Both the position numbers and the translations under genes were made by a program. DNA of 64,000 bases. It comes from UBA8958 sp964571695 (lineage in GTDB: Bacteria > Desulfobacterota > Syntrophia > Syntrophales > UBA8958). The notes under the pieces are model-generated. The model had not been told where the DNA came from. It ran no database searches and worked only from the letters and a program-made list of their open reading frames with translations. The DNA is taken from the NCBI GenBank assembly GCA_964571695.1, contig CAZNDG010000008.1:24026-88025 (forward strand), given 5' to 3'. Below are positions 1 to 8,500 of the stretch, in pieces; position 1 is the stretch's first letter; each line of letters opens with the position of its first letter.

Positions 1-112
1 GGCCGATAAAACCGTGGCCTACGGCTTCGTGGTGGAGGTAATGTCGGAGATTCGCAAGGCCGGCGTCGATAAACTGGGCATGGTGACCGAAACCCCCGAG
101 GAGACGAAATGA
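1..112 (+). CDS. tolR: TolR/ExbD-family protein, C-terminal end (partial)
   Basis: Only the last 36 codons lie in the window, read from base 2 and ending in TGA at 110-112. The peptide, with GFVVEVMSEIRKAGVDKLGM in its middle, matches the C-terminal periplasmic end of TolR/ExbD proteins, which couple the proton-driven TolQ motor to TolA. The stop overlaps the ATG of the next gene in an ATGA junction, so the two genes are translationally coupled. Its position directly before tolA-like and tolB genes supports TolR over ExbD. The start and the membrane segment are outside the window. Confidence 0.8.
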   Translation, partial: ADKTVAYGFVVEVMSEIRKAGVDKLGMVTETPEETK

Positions 113-834
113 CGTCCCTGGATTACCCGGGGATGCGGGATCGCCGGGGCGATCGACTGTCCTGGCTGGTCATCCTCTCGCTTCTGGTCCACCTGCTGCT
201 GTTGTCCCTGGCGATTTTTCTCCCCATCCGTTCCGCGACGCCCCGCTTCACCCTCGGTCCCGTCTATTCCGTAAACCTGGTAAGTGTCTCCGACAGTATC
301 CTGCGGCGCCAGCCGGCTGCGGACCCTCTCCAGGACATCGCCGGCGCCGTCCTGTCCACGGGGACCCGGGCGATTAAAAAATCAGTCCGGATGGAAGCCC
401 CACCGATCAGAAGGGTGGATACGAGGCAGAATCTGCGCAATCCGGCGGTGGAGAAGCTCAAGAAAAAACTGGGCGACAAGACCCCGGCGAGTGCCGAATC
501 GACGTCTCCGGCCGCTTCCGCGGCGGCGGGAGGCCAGATGGACGACCGGCTGGCAGAGTACTACCGGGTTATCTGGTCCCGCATCAAAAGCCAGTGGGCA
601 TTGCCGGGCGGCATCAACCCCCGGAACGACGTGGAGGCCGTCGTCAACATCCGCATCCTGAAAGACGGCTCCATCACCGGGATGACCTTCGAAAAAAAAT
701 CGGGGCTGGGATATTTCGACAACTCGGTCCTACGGGCGCTGAAGAAGGCCCACCCCCTGCCCCCGCTGCCGGAATGGTACCGGGAGAACGGCTTGGAGAT
801 CGGGATCCGCTTCCTCTCGTCGGACCTGCGGTGA
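109..834 (+). CDS. tolA: TolA-like / TonB C-terminal domain protein
   Basis: 241 residues. One membrane segment at about residues 17-40 (LSWLVILSLLVHLLLLSLAI) follows a short basic N-terminus, as in TolA and TonB. A variable, Ala/Ser/Lys-rich linker covers about 60-140. The C-terminal ~95 residues (ending EIGIRFLSSDLR) form a TonB_C/TolA domain III fold, with the typical segment NIRILKDGSITGMTF. It would span the periplasm and link the TolQR motor to TolB. It is shorter than E. coli TolA because the helical linker is brief, which is common in Deltaproteobacteria. The start overlaps tolR; tolB follows after 28 bp. TolA rather than TonB is inferred from the neighbours. Confidence 0.82.
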   Translation: MTSLDYPGMRDRRGDRLSWLVILSLLVHLLLLSLAIFLPIRSATPRFTLGPVYSVNLVSVSDSILRRQPAADPLQDIAGAVLSTGTRAIKKSVRMEAPPIRRVDTRQNLRNPAVEKLKKKLGDKTPASAESTSPAASAAAGGQMDDRLAEYYRVIWSRIKSQWALPGGINPRNDVEAVVNIRILKDGSITGMTFEKKSGLGYFDNSVLRALKKAHPLPPLPEWYRENGLEIGIRFLSSDLR

Positions 835-862
835 TCGGGGGATAAAAGGAGATTCGGCAGGA

Positions 863-2167
863 ATGAAAAAAAAATGTGAATGGCAAAAAATCCTCGCGGG
901 GTTGCTGGTCCTGTTTTTTTTGTCTATCCCCGCAACGGGGTCGGCCAAGGTCTATATCGATATCGACGCCCCGGGCTTCCAGAAATTCCCCATCGCCGTG
1001 GATGTCTTTACCAAAGGGGGAGGAGGGGCGGACCAAGAGGTCAATGCCGTCTGGTTTCCCGACCAGATCTCCAAATATCTCGACATGACGGGGTATTTCC
1101 GCATCATCCCCCGGAATGCCTTTCTTGAAGACCCCCAGAAAGACCGGACGAAGATCATCTTCAGCGACTGGCAAACCATCGGGGCCGATTATCTGGTCAA
1201 AGGTCATTTCCAGTCCCAGAACCGGCGGCTGGCGGTGGAGATGCGCCTTTACGATACGGTGCGGGGAGAAGTGATCCGGGAAAAAAAATATACGGGGCGA
1301 AGCGATGAACGGAAAGATATGGTGATCAAGTTTGTCAATGAAATCCTGCTCGCCCTGACGGGGGAACGGGGGGTTTTCAATACCAGGATCGCCTATGTCC
1401 TCAAGAGAGGGATTAATTCGGAGATCCAGACCGTCGGCTTCGACGGCGCCGGTCAGGAACGGGTCACCAATTACGGGTCGCTTACCCTGGCGCCGCGCTG
1501 GTCTCCCAACGGCCGCCATATCTCCTTCACCTCCTACAAGGACAACAATCCGGACTTCTATGTCCGGGACATGAAGACGGCCACGAGAAAGAAGGTCGCC
1601 GGTTATCCGGGGTTGAACCTTTCCGGGGCCTGGTCGCCCGATGGGCGCAAGATCCTGCTCACCCTGAGCAAGGACGGCAATCAGGAGGTGTATATCCTGG
1701 ATGTGGGGAGCGGTTATCTCCAGCGGCTTACTTATGAATACGCCATCGATGTCTCGCCGGTATGGTCCGCGGACGGCAAGAAGATCGCCTTCGTTTCCAA
1801 TCGCGCCGGATCGCCCCAGATATATGTCATGGACAGTGACGGGAGAAACGTAAGGAGGCTGACCTATGAAGGAAATTACAACACCTCCCCCTCCTGGTCT
1901 CCGAAAGGAACCCGCATTGCCTATGAAAGCACCGTGGGGGGCAATTTCCAGATCTTCACCATCAGCGCCGAAGGGGGGACGCCCCAGCAGTTGACTTCCC
2001 AGGGCGGCGAACATAAGCATCCCTCCTGGTCTCCCGACGGCAGATACCTGGCCATGACGGTAAAGAGCGGGGGGGTGAACAAGGTCGCCGTCATGAATGC
2101 CAACGGGACCAACCTGCGTATCCTCTGCGAGGGCTCCAACCCCGCCTGGTCTCCTTTTTTGGAATAA
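863..2167 (+). CDS. tolB: Tol-Pal system beta-propeller protein TolB
   Basis: 434 residues, the usual TolB length. There is a Sec signal peptide (hydrophobic LAGLLVLFFLSIPATGSA, cleavage after about residue 28). An N-terminal domain follows (about 30-160), then repeated WD40-like/PD40 blades with the recurrent pattern WSPDG (for example LSGAWSPDGRKILLTLSKDG and PSWSPKGTRIAYES). TolB is periplasmic; it binds Pal and the TolA C-terminus and supports outer-membrane constriction at division. A clear ribosome site (AAGGAG) precedes the ATG. It is in operon order after tolR and tolA. The expected next gene, pal, is not in the 121 bp that follow. Confidence 0.93.
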   Translation: MKKKCEWQKILAGLLVLFFLSIPATGSAKVYIDIDAPGFQKFPIAVDVFTKGGGGADQEVNAVWFPDQISKYLDMTGYFRIIPRNAFLEDPQKDRTKIIFSDWQTIGADYLVKGHFQSQNRRLAVEMRLYDTVRGEVIREKKYTGRSDERKDMVIKFVNEILLALTGERGVFNTRIAYVLKRGINSEIQTVGFDGAGQERVTNYGSLTLAPRWSPNGRHISFTSYKDNNPDFYVRDMKTATRKKVAGYPGLNLSGAWSPDGRKILLTLSKDGNQEVYILDVGSGYLQRLTYEYAIDVSPVWSADGKKIAFVSNRAGSPQIYVMDSDGRNVRRLTYEGNYNTSPSWSPKGTRIAYESTVGGNFQIFTISAEGGTPQQLTSQGGEHKHPSWSPDGRYLAMTVKSGGVNKVAVMNANGTNLRILCEGSNPAWSPFLE

Positions 2168-2288
2168 TCCTCAATCGATGAACAAGGAAAAATTAATTGT
2201 TGACCTTTGCCGCCCTTTTTGATTAAAAGGCAAAAAAACCGGCCGCTCCTGAGGCCATAAAGGCACTAAAATTACGGGGGTATTTACC

Positions 2289-3119
2289 TTGAAGATTTTC
2301 TTGCGGTTCCTCTTGATCCTGGGGTTGTTCGTGCCCTTCAGCGGCTGTGCCACTACCGGGGATCTCCAGCGCGTGCAGGGGAGCCTGGGCAACAAGATCG
2401 GCGATCACGATTCGGAGATCTCAGAATTGAGTGAACAGGCGGCAGCGAACAAGAAGGCCGTCGATGAACTGCGTACGAAACAGGCCGACGTGAATGCGGA
2501 CATCACGGTTATTCGTGAACAGCTTCAACAACTCCGGGGCGCCGTGGATCAACTCCAGAAGGAGATGGCGGACATCCGGAGCCGGGCGGTGGAAACCAAG
2601 GAGTTGAAGGAAAAGCTCGATCAGACATCCTTTAAGATAAATTTTATCGAGAACTTTCTCGGGATCGGCAAGAAGGATGAACGGACGGCCGGGAATGCGG
2701 AGAAACACCACAAAAATCAAGGGAAAAACGGCGTCAAGGCCAAGACGGACAAGGAGTCCCTCTATGCCGCCGCTTACGACTTGTACAAGGAGGGTAAATA
2801 CGAAAGGGCTCGAGGAGAATTCCAGCATTTTCTGAAGGCCTTTCCTCAAACGGAATATTCGGGGAACGCCCAGTTCTGGATCGGGGAATGCTACTATTTC
2901 GAAAAAAGCTACGAAAAGGCCATCCTGGAATATGAAAAGGTTATCAAGAACTATCCGGAAGGCAACAAGGTCCCCCAGGCCCTGTTGAAACAGGGGCTTT
3001 CCTTTCTGGAACTGGGAGACAAGGCGAGCGCCAGACTGATCCTCCAGAATGTCATCAAGGACTATCCGAACACAAGTCAGGCCCGGGTGGCCCGTTCCAA
3101 GCTCCTGGAAATTAAATAG
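2289..3119 (+). CDS. cpoB: CpoB/YbgF-type Tol-Pal coordination lipoprotein
   Basis: 276 residues, starting at TTG (no in-frame ATG fits; GGGGG lies 8 nt upstream). The N-terminus is a lipoprotein signal with lipobox FSGC, so the mature protein would be lipid-anchored at Cys20. Residues ~30-120 form a strongly heptad-like coiled coil, the trimerisation region of YbgF. The C-terminal ~120 residues hold tandem TPR repeats (YAAAYDLYKEGKYERARGEF, FWIGECYYFEKSYEKAILEY and others). CpoB links PBP1B activity to the Tol machine in E. coli. Being a lipoprotein rather than a soluble periplasmic protein differs from E. coli. A 140-bp gap with repeats follows. Confidence 0.85.
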   Translation: MKIFLRFLLILGLFVPFSGCATTGDLQRVQGSLGNKIGDHDSEISELSEQAAANKKAVDELRTKQADVNADITVIREQLQQLRGAVDQLQKEMADIRSRAVETKELKEKLDQTSFKINFIENFLGIGKKDERTAGNAEKHHKNQGKNGVKAKTDKESLYAAAYDLYKEGKYERARGEFQHFLKAFPQTEYSGNAQFWIGECYYFEKSYEKAILEYEKVIKNYPEGNKVPQALLKQGLSFLELGDKASARLILQNVIKDYPNTSQARVARSKLLEIK

Positions 3120-3128
3120 GACGACATC

Positions 3129-3236
3129 GTAAAAAGTCCATATGCAGCGTCGCGCTTCATCTTTCGTCACTGCGACGCACGCACAAGTAGCCCTCATTCC
3201 TCAGAATTCGCACGCCTTGCCTCTGGAGTTTTTTAC
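3129..3236. repeat. Intergenic inverted-repeat element downstream of cpoB
   Basis: The 108-bp segment starts GTAAAAAGTCC and ends GGAGTTTTTTAC, which are near-complementary ends. Inside, GCGTCGC at 3147-3153 pairs with GCGACGC at 3172-3178. It lies 10 bp after the cpoB stop and 25 bp before a 167-bp mobile-element-like repeat. It could be a transcription terminator region or a REP-like element. Only one copy was seen in this window. Confidence 0.4.
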
Positions 3237-3261
3237 TTAGCCGTCTTCATGTTGACTTCTT

Positions 3262-3428
3262 GAGAGCTTTGCATAACTGCGGAAAAATGGTTCGCAAGCG
3301 GCGAATCAAATGTTTTTCGCGGTTGCGTGATTGAACTTAACGATTGGTAATGAATAAGGTTTATACGTTACCCATTCAGAGGCGAAAAAGATTTCTGAGC
3401 CGCGGCGAAGCCATTTTTCAAAGGTCTC
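3262..3428 (+). mobile_element. 167-bp MITE-like repeat, copy 1
   Basis: One of four copies, all exactly 167 bp (others at 18628, 54089 and 55731). The ends are GAGAGCTTTG and CAAAGGTCTC, imperfect terminal inverted repeats. The complementarity extends inward: AAAAATGGTTCGC near the left end pairs with GGCGAAGCCATTTTT-type sequence near the right end, so the element can fold into a long hairpin. A direct TTCTT lies on each side (3257-3261 and 3429-3433), as expected for a 5-bp target-site duplication. There is no open reading frame, so movement would need a transposase supplied in trans. Confidence 0.8.
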
Positions 3429-3463
3429 TTCTTGTGAATTCATTGAATAGGATGACGGGATAA

Positions 3464-4276
3464 TTATTCCAGTTTTTTCACCTTCGCGCCCGGGGGAACG
3501 GGGAGGTCAAACAACTCCGCCCCGGCGGCGGTCATCGTTTCCAGTGTTACGCTTTCGTACTCCATAACCAAGGTTTGCGCCTCCTCCCCCTTCATCTTGA
3601 CCCGGATCCTCTGGGGCATAGGCGCGCCGTCCACCGGGGCGTAGGCGTCGAAATATACGTTCAGGGCATCATCTCCGCCATTTTCGGCCGTCTGCTCGCA
3701 GCGGCGCAGATAACCAGTTTCCCCATCTATCCAGAGGGACTGCCGGATCCGGCGGTCTCGGGAGGAGATGTCGAGGCGGTAAGCCGCTCCTTCATGAAAA
3801 CCTTCCACCCGCTGCGGTTCCACCACCGGAAATGCCGGGCGGCCGCCCGTCAGGAGTGAAACCAGATCGCTCACAGTTAGGGAGAGGGGAAAAAAACGGG
3901 CAAGGTTTTCCGGAACGGCCGCGCCGGTGTAGTATTCCCCCGTTCCGGGCAGATACACGGCGAGCCGCCCGGCGTGGGCCGCCAGAAAAAAATTTGGCAA
4001 GCCGATCACCGGAATGGCCTCGAGCCGCAGAGAATCCGGTTTCCAGGCCAGGATGGCGAGCTTGAGGGGATACCGTCCCGTCTCCGTGATTACCGCGATT
4101 TCCGCTATGGCCTTGAGGAGACGCCTATCCCGCGACCGAAGGTCGAGGCGGGCCAATGCCTCTTCCGGGTTGAGGTTGATAGCTTCCCCCGGTTTTGACG
4201 TTCCGGTATCGTGGGCGCAGCCTCCGGCAATAAGAGAAAAGAACAGGAATAAGGATAAGATTCGGATCCTGATCAT
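3464..4276 (-). CDS. LolB-like / DUF4292-type outer-membrane lipoprotein
   Basis: 270 residues. The signal sequence MIRIRILSLFLFFSLIAGGC ends in a lipobox with Cys20. The rest is a beta-rich domain resembling the LolA/LolB lipoprotein-carrier fold (the run YPLKLAILAWKPDSLRLEAI and later strands), as in DUF4292 proteins. A role in outer-membrane lipoprotein insertion is plausible because lolA is also in the window (31517), but sequence identity to true LolB is not obvious by eye. It overlaps the upstream TPR gene by 4 bp (ATGA), so the two are co-translated and the proteins may act together at the outer membrane. Confidence 0.6.
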   Translation of the reverse strand: MIRIRILSLFLFFSLIAGGCAHDTGTSKPGEAINLNPEEALARLDLRSRDRRLLKAIAEIAVITETGRYPLKLAILAWKPDSLRLEAIPVIGLPNFFLAAHAGRLAVYLPGTGEYYTGAAVPENLARFFPLSLTVSDLVSLLTGGRPAFPVVEPQRVEGFHEGAAYRLDISSRDRRIRQSLWIDGETGYLRRCEQTAENGGDDALNVYFDAYAPVDGAPMPQRIRVKMKGEEAQTLVMEYESVTLETMTAAGAELFDLPVPPGAKVKKLE

Positions 4277-5946
4277 TTATCCTTCAGGGCGTCGATCTTC
4301 CGGGGCAGGGTGGTGCTGGTGGGATTGATCTTCAATGCCCGCTGGTAGGCGGCGAGGGCCTCCTGCCGGCGGCCGGCTTCCAGATAGGCGTCGCCGAGAT
4401 GCTCGGCGATGGCGCCGTCTTCAGGGAGGATGAGTGCCGCCTCCTGGAGATACTTGAGGGCCAGTTCGATCCGGTTCTGTTTGAAGTATGTCCAGCCGAG
4501 GCTGTCGATGATGTAGCCGTTGCCGGGCTTGAGCTGCAAGGCCTTGAGAATCAGTTTTTCCGCTTCACCAAGATGCATTCCCCGGTCGGCGTAACTGTAA
4601 CCGATGAAGTTCAGAGCGTCGGCGTGTTCGGGATCGATCTTCAGGATGGTCCGCATCTGCTGAATGCTCGCTTCGAAGCGGTCCGTCTTTTCGTACAGCA
4701 CCCCCAGGCTATAGCTTAGATCGGTATTCTCCGGCAGTATCACCATCCCCTCCTTGAGGATCCGTTCCGCACCCATCCGATCCTGCTGAGCTTCATACAG
4801 CGAGGATAGAACCACGTAAAAGCCGGGGACATCCCTTTTCACCTTGATGGCCTGTTCGAGAACGGTGATCGCGTCCGAAATTTTCCCCTCCTTCTTCCTG
4901 ATCATGGCGATACGGATCCGGGCGCTGCCGTATAGATCCGAGTTGGGAGGCATCTTCTCCAGGATGGCGAGTGCCGGGGCGTAGAGCCTTTTTTCCTCGT
5001 AAGCCGTCGCCTGCAGATAGGCGTAGCGTTGATCGGCGGGGTATCTCCGGGCCAATTTTTGGAAGGTGGCCGCCGCCTGGTCGTAACGCCCGCTCTCGAT
5101 GAAAAGCAGCCCCAGGGTAAGCAGCACCTCCCGGTTATCGGGATCCGACCGGAGGATACGCTGGAATTCTTTTTCCGCCTCCGCGTATCGCTTTTCCCGC
5201 AGATACATTTCCCCGAGTTTGATGCGGACATGGAGCTTGTCGGGATGGAGGAAGAGATAATCCTTGAAGGTGTCGATGGCCAAGGAAGTCTGCCGCTGTT
5301 TTTCATACGCCAGGGCCAGGTCGATCAGCGCGGCCTCGAAGTTCGGCCGGATTTCCAGCGTCTTTTTGAGCATTTTTTCCGCGCCCTGGTAATTCTTCAT
5401 CTCCATGAACACCCTGGCTTCGTAGTAGGCGGCCATGAGGTGCTGGGGGTCCAGGCGCAGCACCTGTTCGAACATGGCGATCGCTTCCGGGTATTGCTTG
5501 GCATCCCCGTATATGACCCCCAGGTAAAACGGTGCGGAGACGTTCCGGGGCTCCTGGCGGACCACCTGCTTGTAGATCTCCACGGCCCGGGGGTAATTTT
5601 TGTCGTTCATATACAGGCCGGCCAGGATGAGGTTCAGATCCACATGGTCCGGATGATCCTTGCGGACCTGTTCGCAGAGGTGGATCGCCTTGGCGGCTTC
5701 CCCTTTTTCCACATACGCGGCCGCCAGATCGATGGCGATTTCCGGCGCCGCCGGATCGTAGCGCCGGGCCTTTTCGAATTCCTTGATCGCCTCCTGCGGG
5801 TTTTCGTCCAGCATGTGCAGGACGCCCAGGGAATAATGATAGGCGGCCAGATGACCAGGACGGTTTTTCCCGTACAGGTCCGGCGCCGCGCCGAGGATCA
5901 TCGACAAGAAAACGAGATAAACGGCGGCCTTGGAAATAGGGTTCAT
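4273..5946 (-). CDS. Exported tetratricopeptide-repeat protein
   Basis: 557 residues. An N-terminal signal peptide (hydrophobic AAVYLVFLSMILGAAPDLYG) is followed by about 14 tandem TPR units from residue ~35 to the end, each of about 34 residues with the W/L-G-Y-A-F-A-P pattern (for example PEAIAMFEQVLRLDPQHLMA and EALAAYQRALKINPTSTTLP). Such proteins act as periplasmic or outer-membrane assembly scaffolds. It sits between ctpA (11 bp upstream) and the LolB-like lipoprotein (4-bp overlap), suggesting one envelope operon. No enzymatic domain is visible; the binding partner is unknown. Confidence 0.75.
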   Translation of the reverse strand: MNPISKAAVYLVFLSMILGAAPDLYGKNRPGHLAAYHYSLGVLHMLDENPQEAIKEFEKARRYDPAAPEIAIDLAAAYVEKGEAAKAIHLCEQVRKDHPDHVDLNLILAGLYMNDKNYPRAVEIYKQVVRQEPRNVSAPFYLGVIYGDAKQYPEAIAMFEQVLRLDPQHLMAAYYEARVFMEMKNYQGAEKMLKKTLEIRPNFEAALIDLALAYEKQRQTSLAIDTFKDYLFLHPDKLHVRIKLGEMYLREKRYAEAEKEFQRILRSDPDNREVLLTLGLLFIESGRYDQAAATFQKLARRYPADQRYAYLQATAYEEKRLYAPALAILEKMPPNSDLYGSARIRIAMIRKKEGKISDAITVLEQAIKVKRDVPGFYVVLSSLYEAQQDRMGAERILKEGMVILPENTDLSYSLGVLYEKTDRFEASIQQMRTILKIDPEHADALNFIGYSYADRGMHLGEAEKLILKALQLKPGNGYIIDSLGWTYFKQNRIELALKYLQEAALILPEDGAIAEHLGDAYLEAGRRQEALAAYQRALKINPTSTTLPRKIDALKDK

Positions 5947-5957
5947 GGCGTTCCGGT

Positions 5958-7337
5958 TCAGTTTTTGACGAGGTTCTTCTTGAAAATATCCCAGCTCTTC
6001 AGCATGTCCACGGCGGCCTTGAGCTGGTTGTCCGCGTTGACATCGCCGAAGGGTCTTTTGAGCGGCAGATCTTTACGGATCTCATTGTTTTTCAAGCGCT
6101 TCTGCAATAGTTCCCCTTCCCGGTCCGGCTCTTCACCGGGCTTTGCCTGCTCCTGGGCGGATTTGATATGTCCTTTCAAGTCCTTTTCCCGAATCGGTTC
6201 GTGATCTTCATCCTCGCCGTTGCTCCCCGGGCGGATATACTTGACGGTCACATCCGGGGCGATGCCTTCCGCCTGGATGGAACGTCCCTTGGGGGTATAG
6301 TAACGGGCCGTGGTCAACTTCAACGCCGAGCCGTCTTCCAGGGGGATAACCGTCTGTACGGAGCCCTTGCCGAAGGTCTGGGTGCCCAGGATCAAAGCGC
6401 GGCCGTTATCCTGGAGGGCTCCGGAAACGATCTCGGCGGCGCTGGCCGTCCCCTCGTTGACCATGACGATCATGGGGGCGGTGAACTCGTCGCTCTTGTC
6501 CCGGGCGCTGACCTTGCTCTCCATTCCCTTGGCGCGTCCCTTGGTCGAGACGATGCCGCCGGACTTGAGGAATATGTCCGAGACCTCGATGGATTGATTC
6601 AGAAGGCCGCCGGGATTGTTGCGCAAATCGAGGACAATCCCCTTCAGCGGCTCTTTTTTCGCCGTCATCTCCCGGAGGGCTTTTTTCAGGTCGTCGGCGG
6701 TCTTGTCCTGGAAAGAGGAGACCCGGACATAGCCGATCCCGTCGTCGAGTAATTTGTGTTTGACGCTGACGACCTTGATGATCGCCCGGGTGATGACGAA
6801 TTCGCGGAGCTTGGTTTCATTGCCCCGCAATACGGAAATGGTTACCTTCGTCCCTTTCTCGCCCCGGAGGCGTTTCACCGCGTCCATGATGGTTATGTCC
6901 TTGGTGGATTTCCCGTCGATCATCATGATCTTGTCTCCGGATTTGACGCCCGCCTGGAAGGCCGGGGTGTCTTCGATGGGGGAAACGACGGTGAGGACGT
7001 CCTTATGGATGGTTATTTCGATGCCGATTCCGCCGAAACTGCCCCGGGTCTCCAGCTCCAGTTCCTTGTACATCTCCGGGGTCATGAAACTGCTGTGGGG
7101 ATCGAGATTCTTGATCATCCCGTTTATTGCGCCTTGCAGCAGGTTCTTGGCATCCACCGGCTCCACGTAATTCTTTTCTACAATATCGAGAACTTCCGTG
7201 AAATTCTTTAGATTTTTGTAGATGGAACGGTCCAGGGCCGCGGAAACCTGGCTGTTCAGATACGGGCCGGCAATTAACGCTAGGGCGGCGATTCCCAGGA
7301 TCGCCACCCCGAAATAGACGGCAAATCTCTTCTTCAT
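5958..7337 (-). CDS. ctpA: C-terminal processing protease (S41 family, CtpA/Prc-like)
   Basis: 459 residues from the ATG at 7337, chosen because GGAGG lies about 9 nt upstream. The N-terminal signal anchor is FAVYFGVAILGIAALALIAG. A PDZ domain (about 95-180, starting FGGIGIEI) precedes the S41 peptidase domain. The catalytic Ser lies in NEGTASAAEIVSGAL and the general-base Lys in FGKGSVQT. Residues after about 370 are a charged, Glu/Lys-rich tail. These periplasmic serine-lysine proteases trim or degrade envelope proteins, recognising C-terminal tails through the PDZ domain. It is the first gene of a three-gene envelope operon with the TPR protein and the LolB-like lipoprotein. Confidence 0.9.
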   Translation of the reverse strand: MKKRFAVYFGVAILGIAALALIAGPYLNSQVSAALDRSIYKNLKNFTEVLDIVEKNYVEPVDAKNLLQGAINGMIKNLDPHSSFMTPEMYKELELETRGSFGGIGIEITIHKDVLTVVSPIEDTPAFQAGVKSGDKIMMIDGKSTKDITIMDAVKRLRGEKGTKVTISVLRGNETKLREFVITRAIIKVVSVKHKLLDDGIGYVRVSSFQDKTADDLKKALREMTAKKEPLKGIVLDLRNNPGGLLNQSIEVSDIFLKSGGIVSTKGRAKGMESKVSARDKSDEFTAPMIVMVNEGTASAAEIVSGALQDNGRALILGTQTFGKGSVQTVIPLEDGSALKLTTARYYTPKGRSIQAEGIAPDVTVKYIRPGSNGEDEDHEPIREKDLKGHIKSAQEQAKPGEEPDREGELLQKRLKNNEIRKDLPLKRPFGDVNADNQLKAAVDMLKSWDIFKKNLVKN

Positions 7338-7471
7338 TCGTCTCTTCCTCCACCCGCAAGTGGGATGCCCGCCCATAATTGCCGTCCCCGGACATGCTCA
7401 TCATGTACGGAGCGGAAGGCCGGCGCATCCCCTTAAGGGTAAAATGATTTACCCCTCTCCATACCATGCTT

Positions 7472-7487
7472 TGCGGGAAAAATGCCA
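7472..7487 (-). promoter_or_regulatory. Candidate sigma-54 promoter upstream of ctpA
   Basis: On the minus strand the sequence TGGCATTTTTCCCGCA has the GG and GC dinucleotides at the sigma-54 spacing (TGGCA at -24, GCA at -12), 135 bp before the ctpA start. The TT usual before the -12 GC is CC here, so this is a weak match found by eye. Confidence 0.25.
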
Positions 7488-7509
7488 TAATTATTGGGAT
7501 GAATGTTTG

Positions 7510-8454
7510 CTATGTCAAAAGGGCGGCGACGGTTTTCCGGAGGGATTCGCCGTCACCGGCGTAGAGGAGGCGGGGCCGCCGGTCGATATTCTTGACCAGT
7601 CCGGAAAGGACCCGCCGGGGGCCGATTTCCACGAAGGTCGTTACGCCCTTGGAGATCAGCATCTCCACTGTTTCCTGCCAGCGCACCGGCGAGATCATCT
7701 GCATCTTCAGCAACTCCCGGGACGCCGCCGGAGAATGTTCCCGCCGGGGATCGTAATTGGGGATGACCGGCAGGCGGGGAGGATGAAAGGCGATCTGTTC
7801 CAAATCGGTGCGGAAAAGTTCGGCCGCCGCGGCGAGGAGCCGGGAATGACAGGGAACGCTGATGGGGAGGGGGACGAACTTCTTGATCCCCTTTTGGGCG
7901 GCCGCCTCCCCCACCCGGGCAACGGCCCGGACATCTCCCGAGATGACGATCTGGTTCGGGGCGTTGAGGTTGGCCAGATCCAGGGTTTCACCGGTCAGGA
8001 CGCATTCGCGGCAGACCGCCGCCGTTTCTCCGCCGGTGAGACCCAGGATGGCGGCCATGGCCCCGCGTCCGGGAGGAAGGGCCTCCTGGTGTCGTTTCGC
8101 CCGGGCCTGGACAATGGTTACCGCATCTTTTAGAGTCAGCGCCCCCGCGGCATAGAGCGCGCTGTACTCGCCCAGACTGTGTCCGGCCGCCGCGATCGGA
8201 TCGATCTCTCCCGCCTGTTCCCGGAAGAGGGTATAGACCCCTATTTCGAAGGCCAGAACCGCCAGTTGGGTGTTAACCGTCTGATCCAGATCTTCCTGAG
8301 GGCCCTCCAGGCAGAGCCGGGCGATGTCCACTCCCGTGATCTCCCGAACCCGGGACAGGACCTCCCGGTAGGCGGGGCAGTCCCGGTGGAAATCCGCACC
8401 CATGCCGACGAACTGGGATCCCTGTCCCGGAAAGATGAGTGCCCATTTTTCCAT
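7510..8454 (-). CDS. fabD: Malonyl-CoA:ACP transacylase
   Basis: 314 residues from the ATG at 8454, preceded by GGAGGAGAG. It has the family signature FPGQGSQFVGMG near the N-terminus. The nucleophile Ser lies in GHSLGEYSALYAAG (about residues 90-103) and the catalytic His in SVPCHSRLL. FabD loads malonyl units onto acyl carrier protein for fatty-acid synthesis. The neighbours upstream in the same direction are a PHA-synthase-like gene, an ACP and a KAS III, rather than the usual plsX-fabH-fabD-fabG-acpP order. This copy may therefore serve a specialised acyl pathway; whether it is the only FabD cannot be judged here. Confidence 0.92.
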   Translation of the reverse strand: MEKWALIFPGQGSQFVGMGADFHRDCPAYREVLSRVREITGVDIARLCLEGPQEDLDQTVNTQLAVLAFEIGVYTLFREQAGEIDPIAAAGHSLGEYSALYAAGALTLKDAVTIVQARAKRHQEALPPGRGAMAAILGLTGGETAAVCRECVLTGETLDLANLNAPNQIVISGDVRAVARVGEAAAQKGIKKFVPLPISVPCHSRLLAAAAELFRTDLEQIAFHPPRLPVIPNYDPRREHSPAASRELLKMQMISPVRWQETVEMLISKGVTTFVEIGPRRVLSGLVKNIDRRPRLLYAGDGESLRKTVAALLT

Positions 8455-8500
8455 TACGGATCTCTCCTCCGGTTCTCGATACCGGATCTCCTCACGGCGT

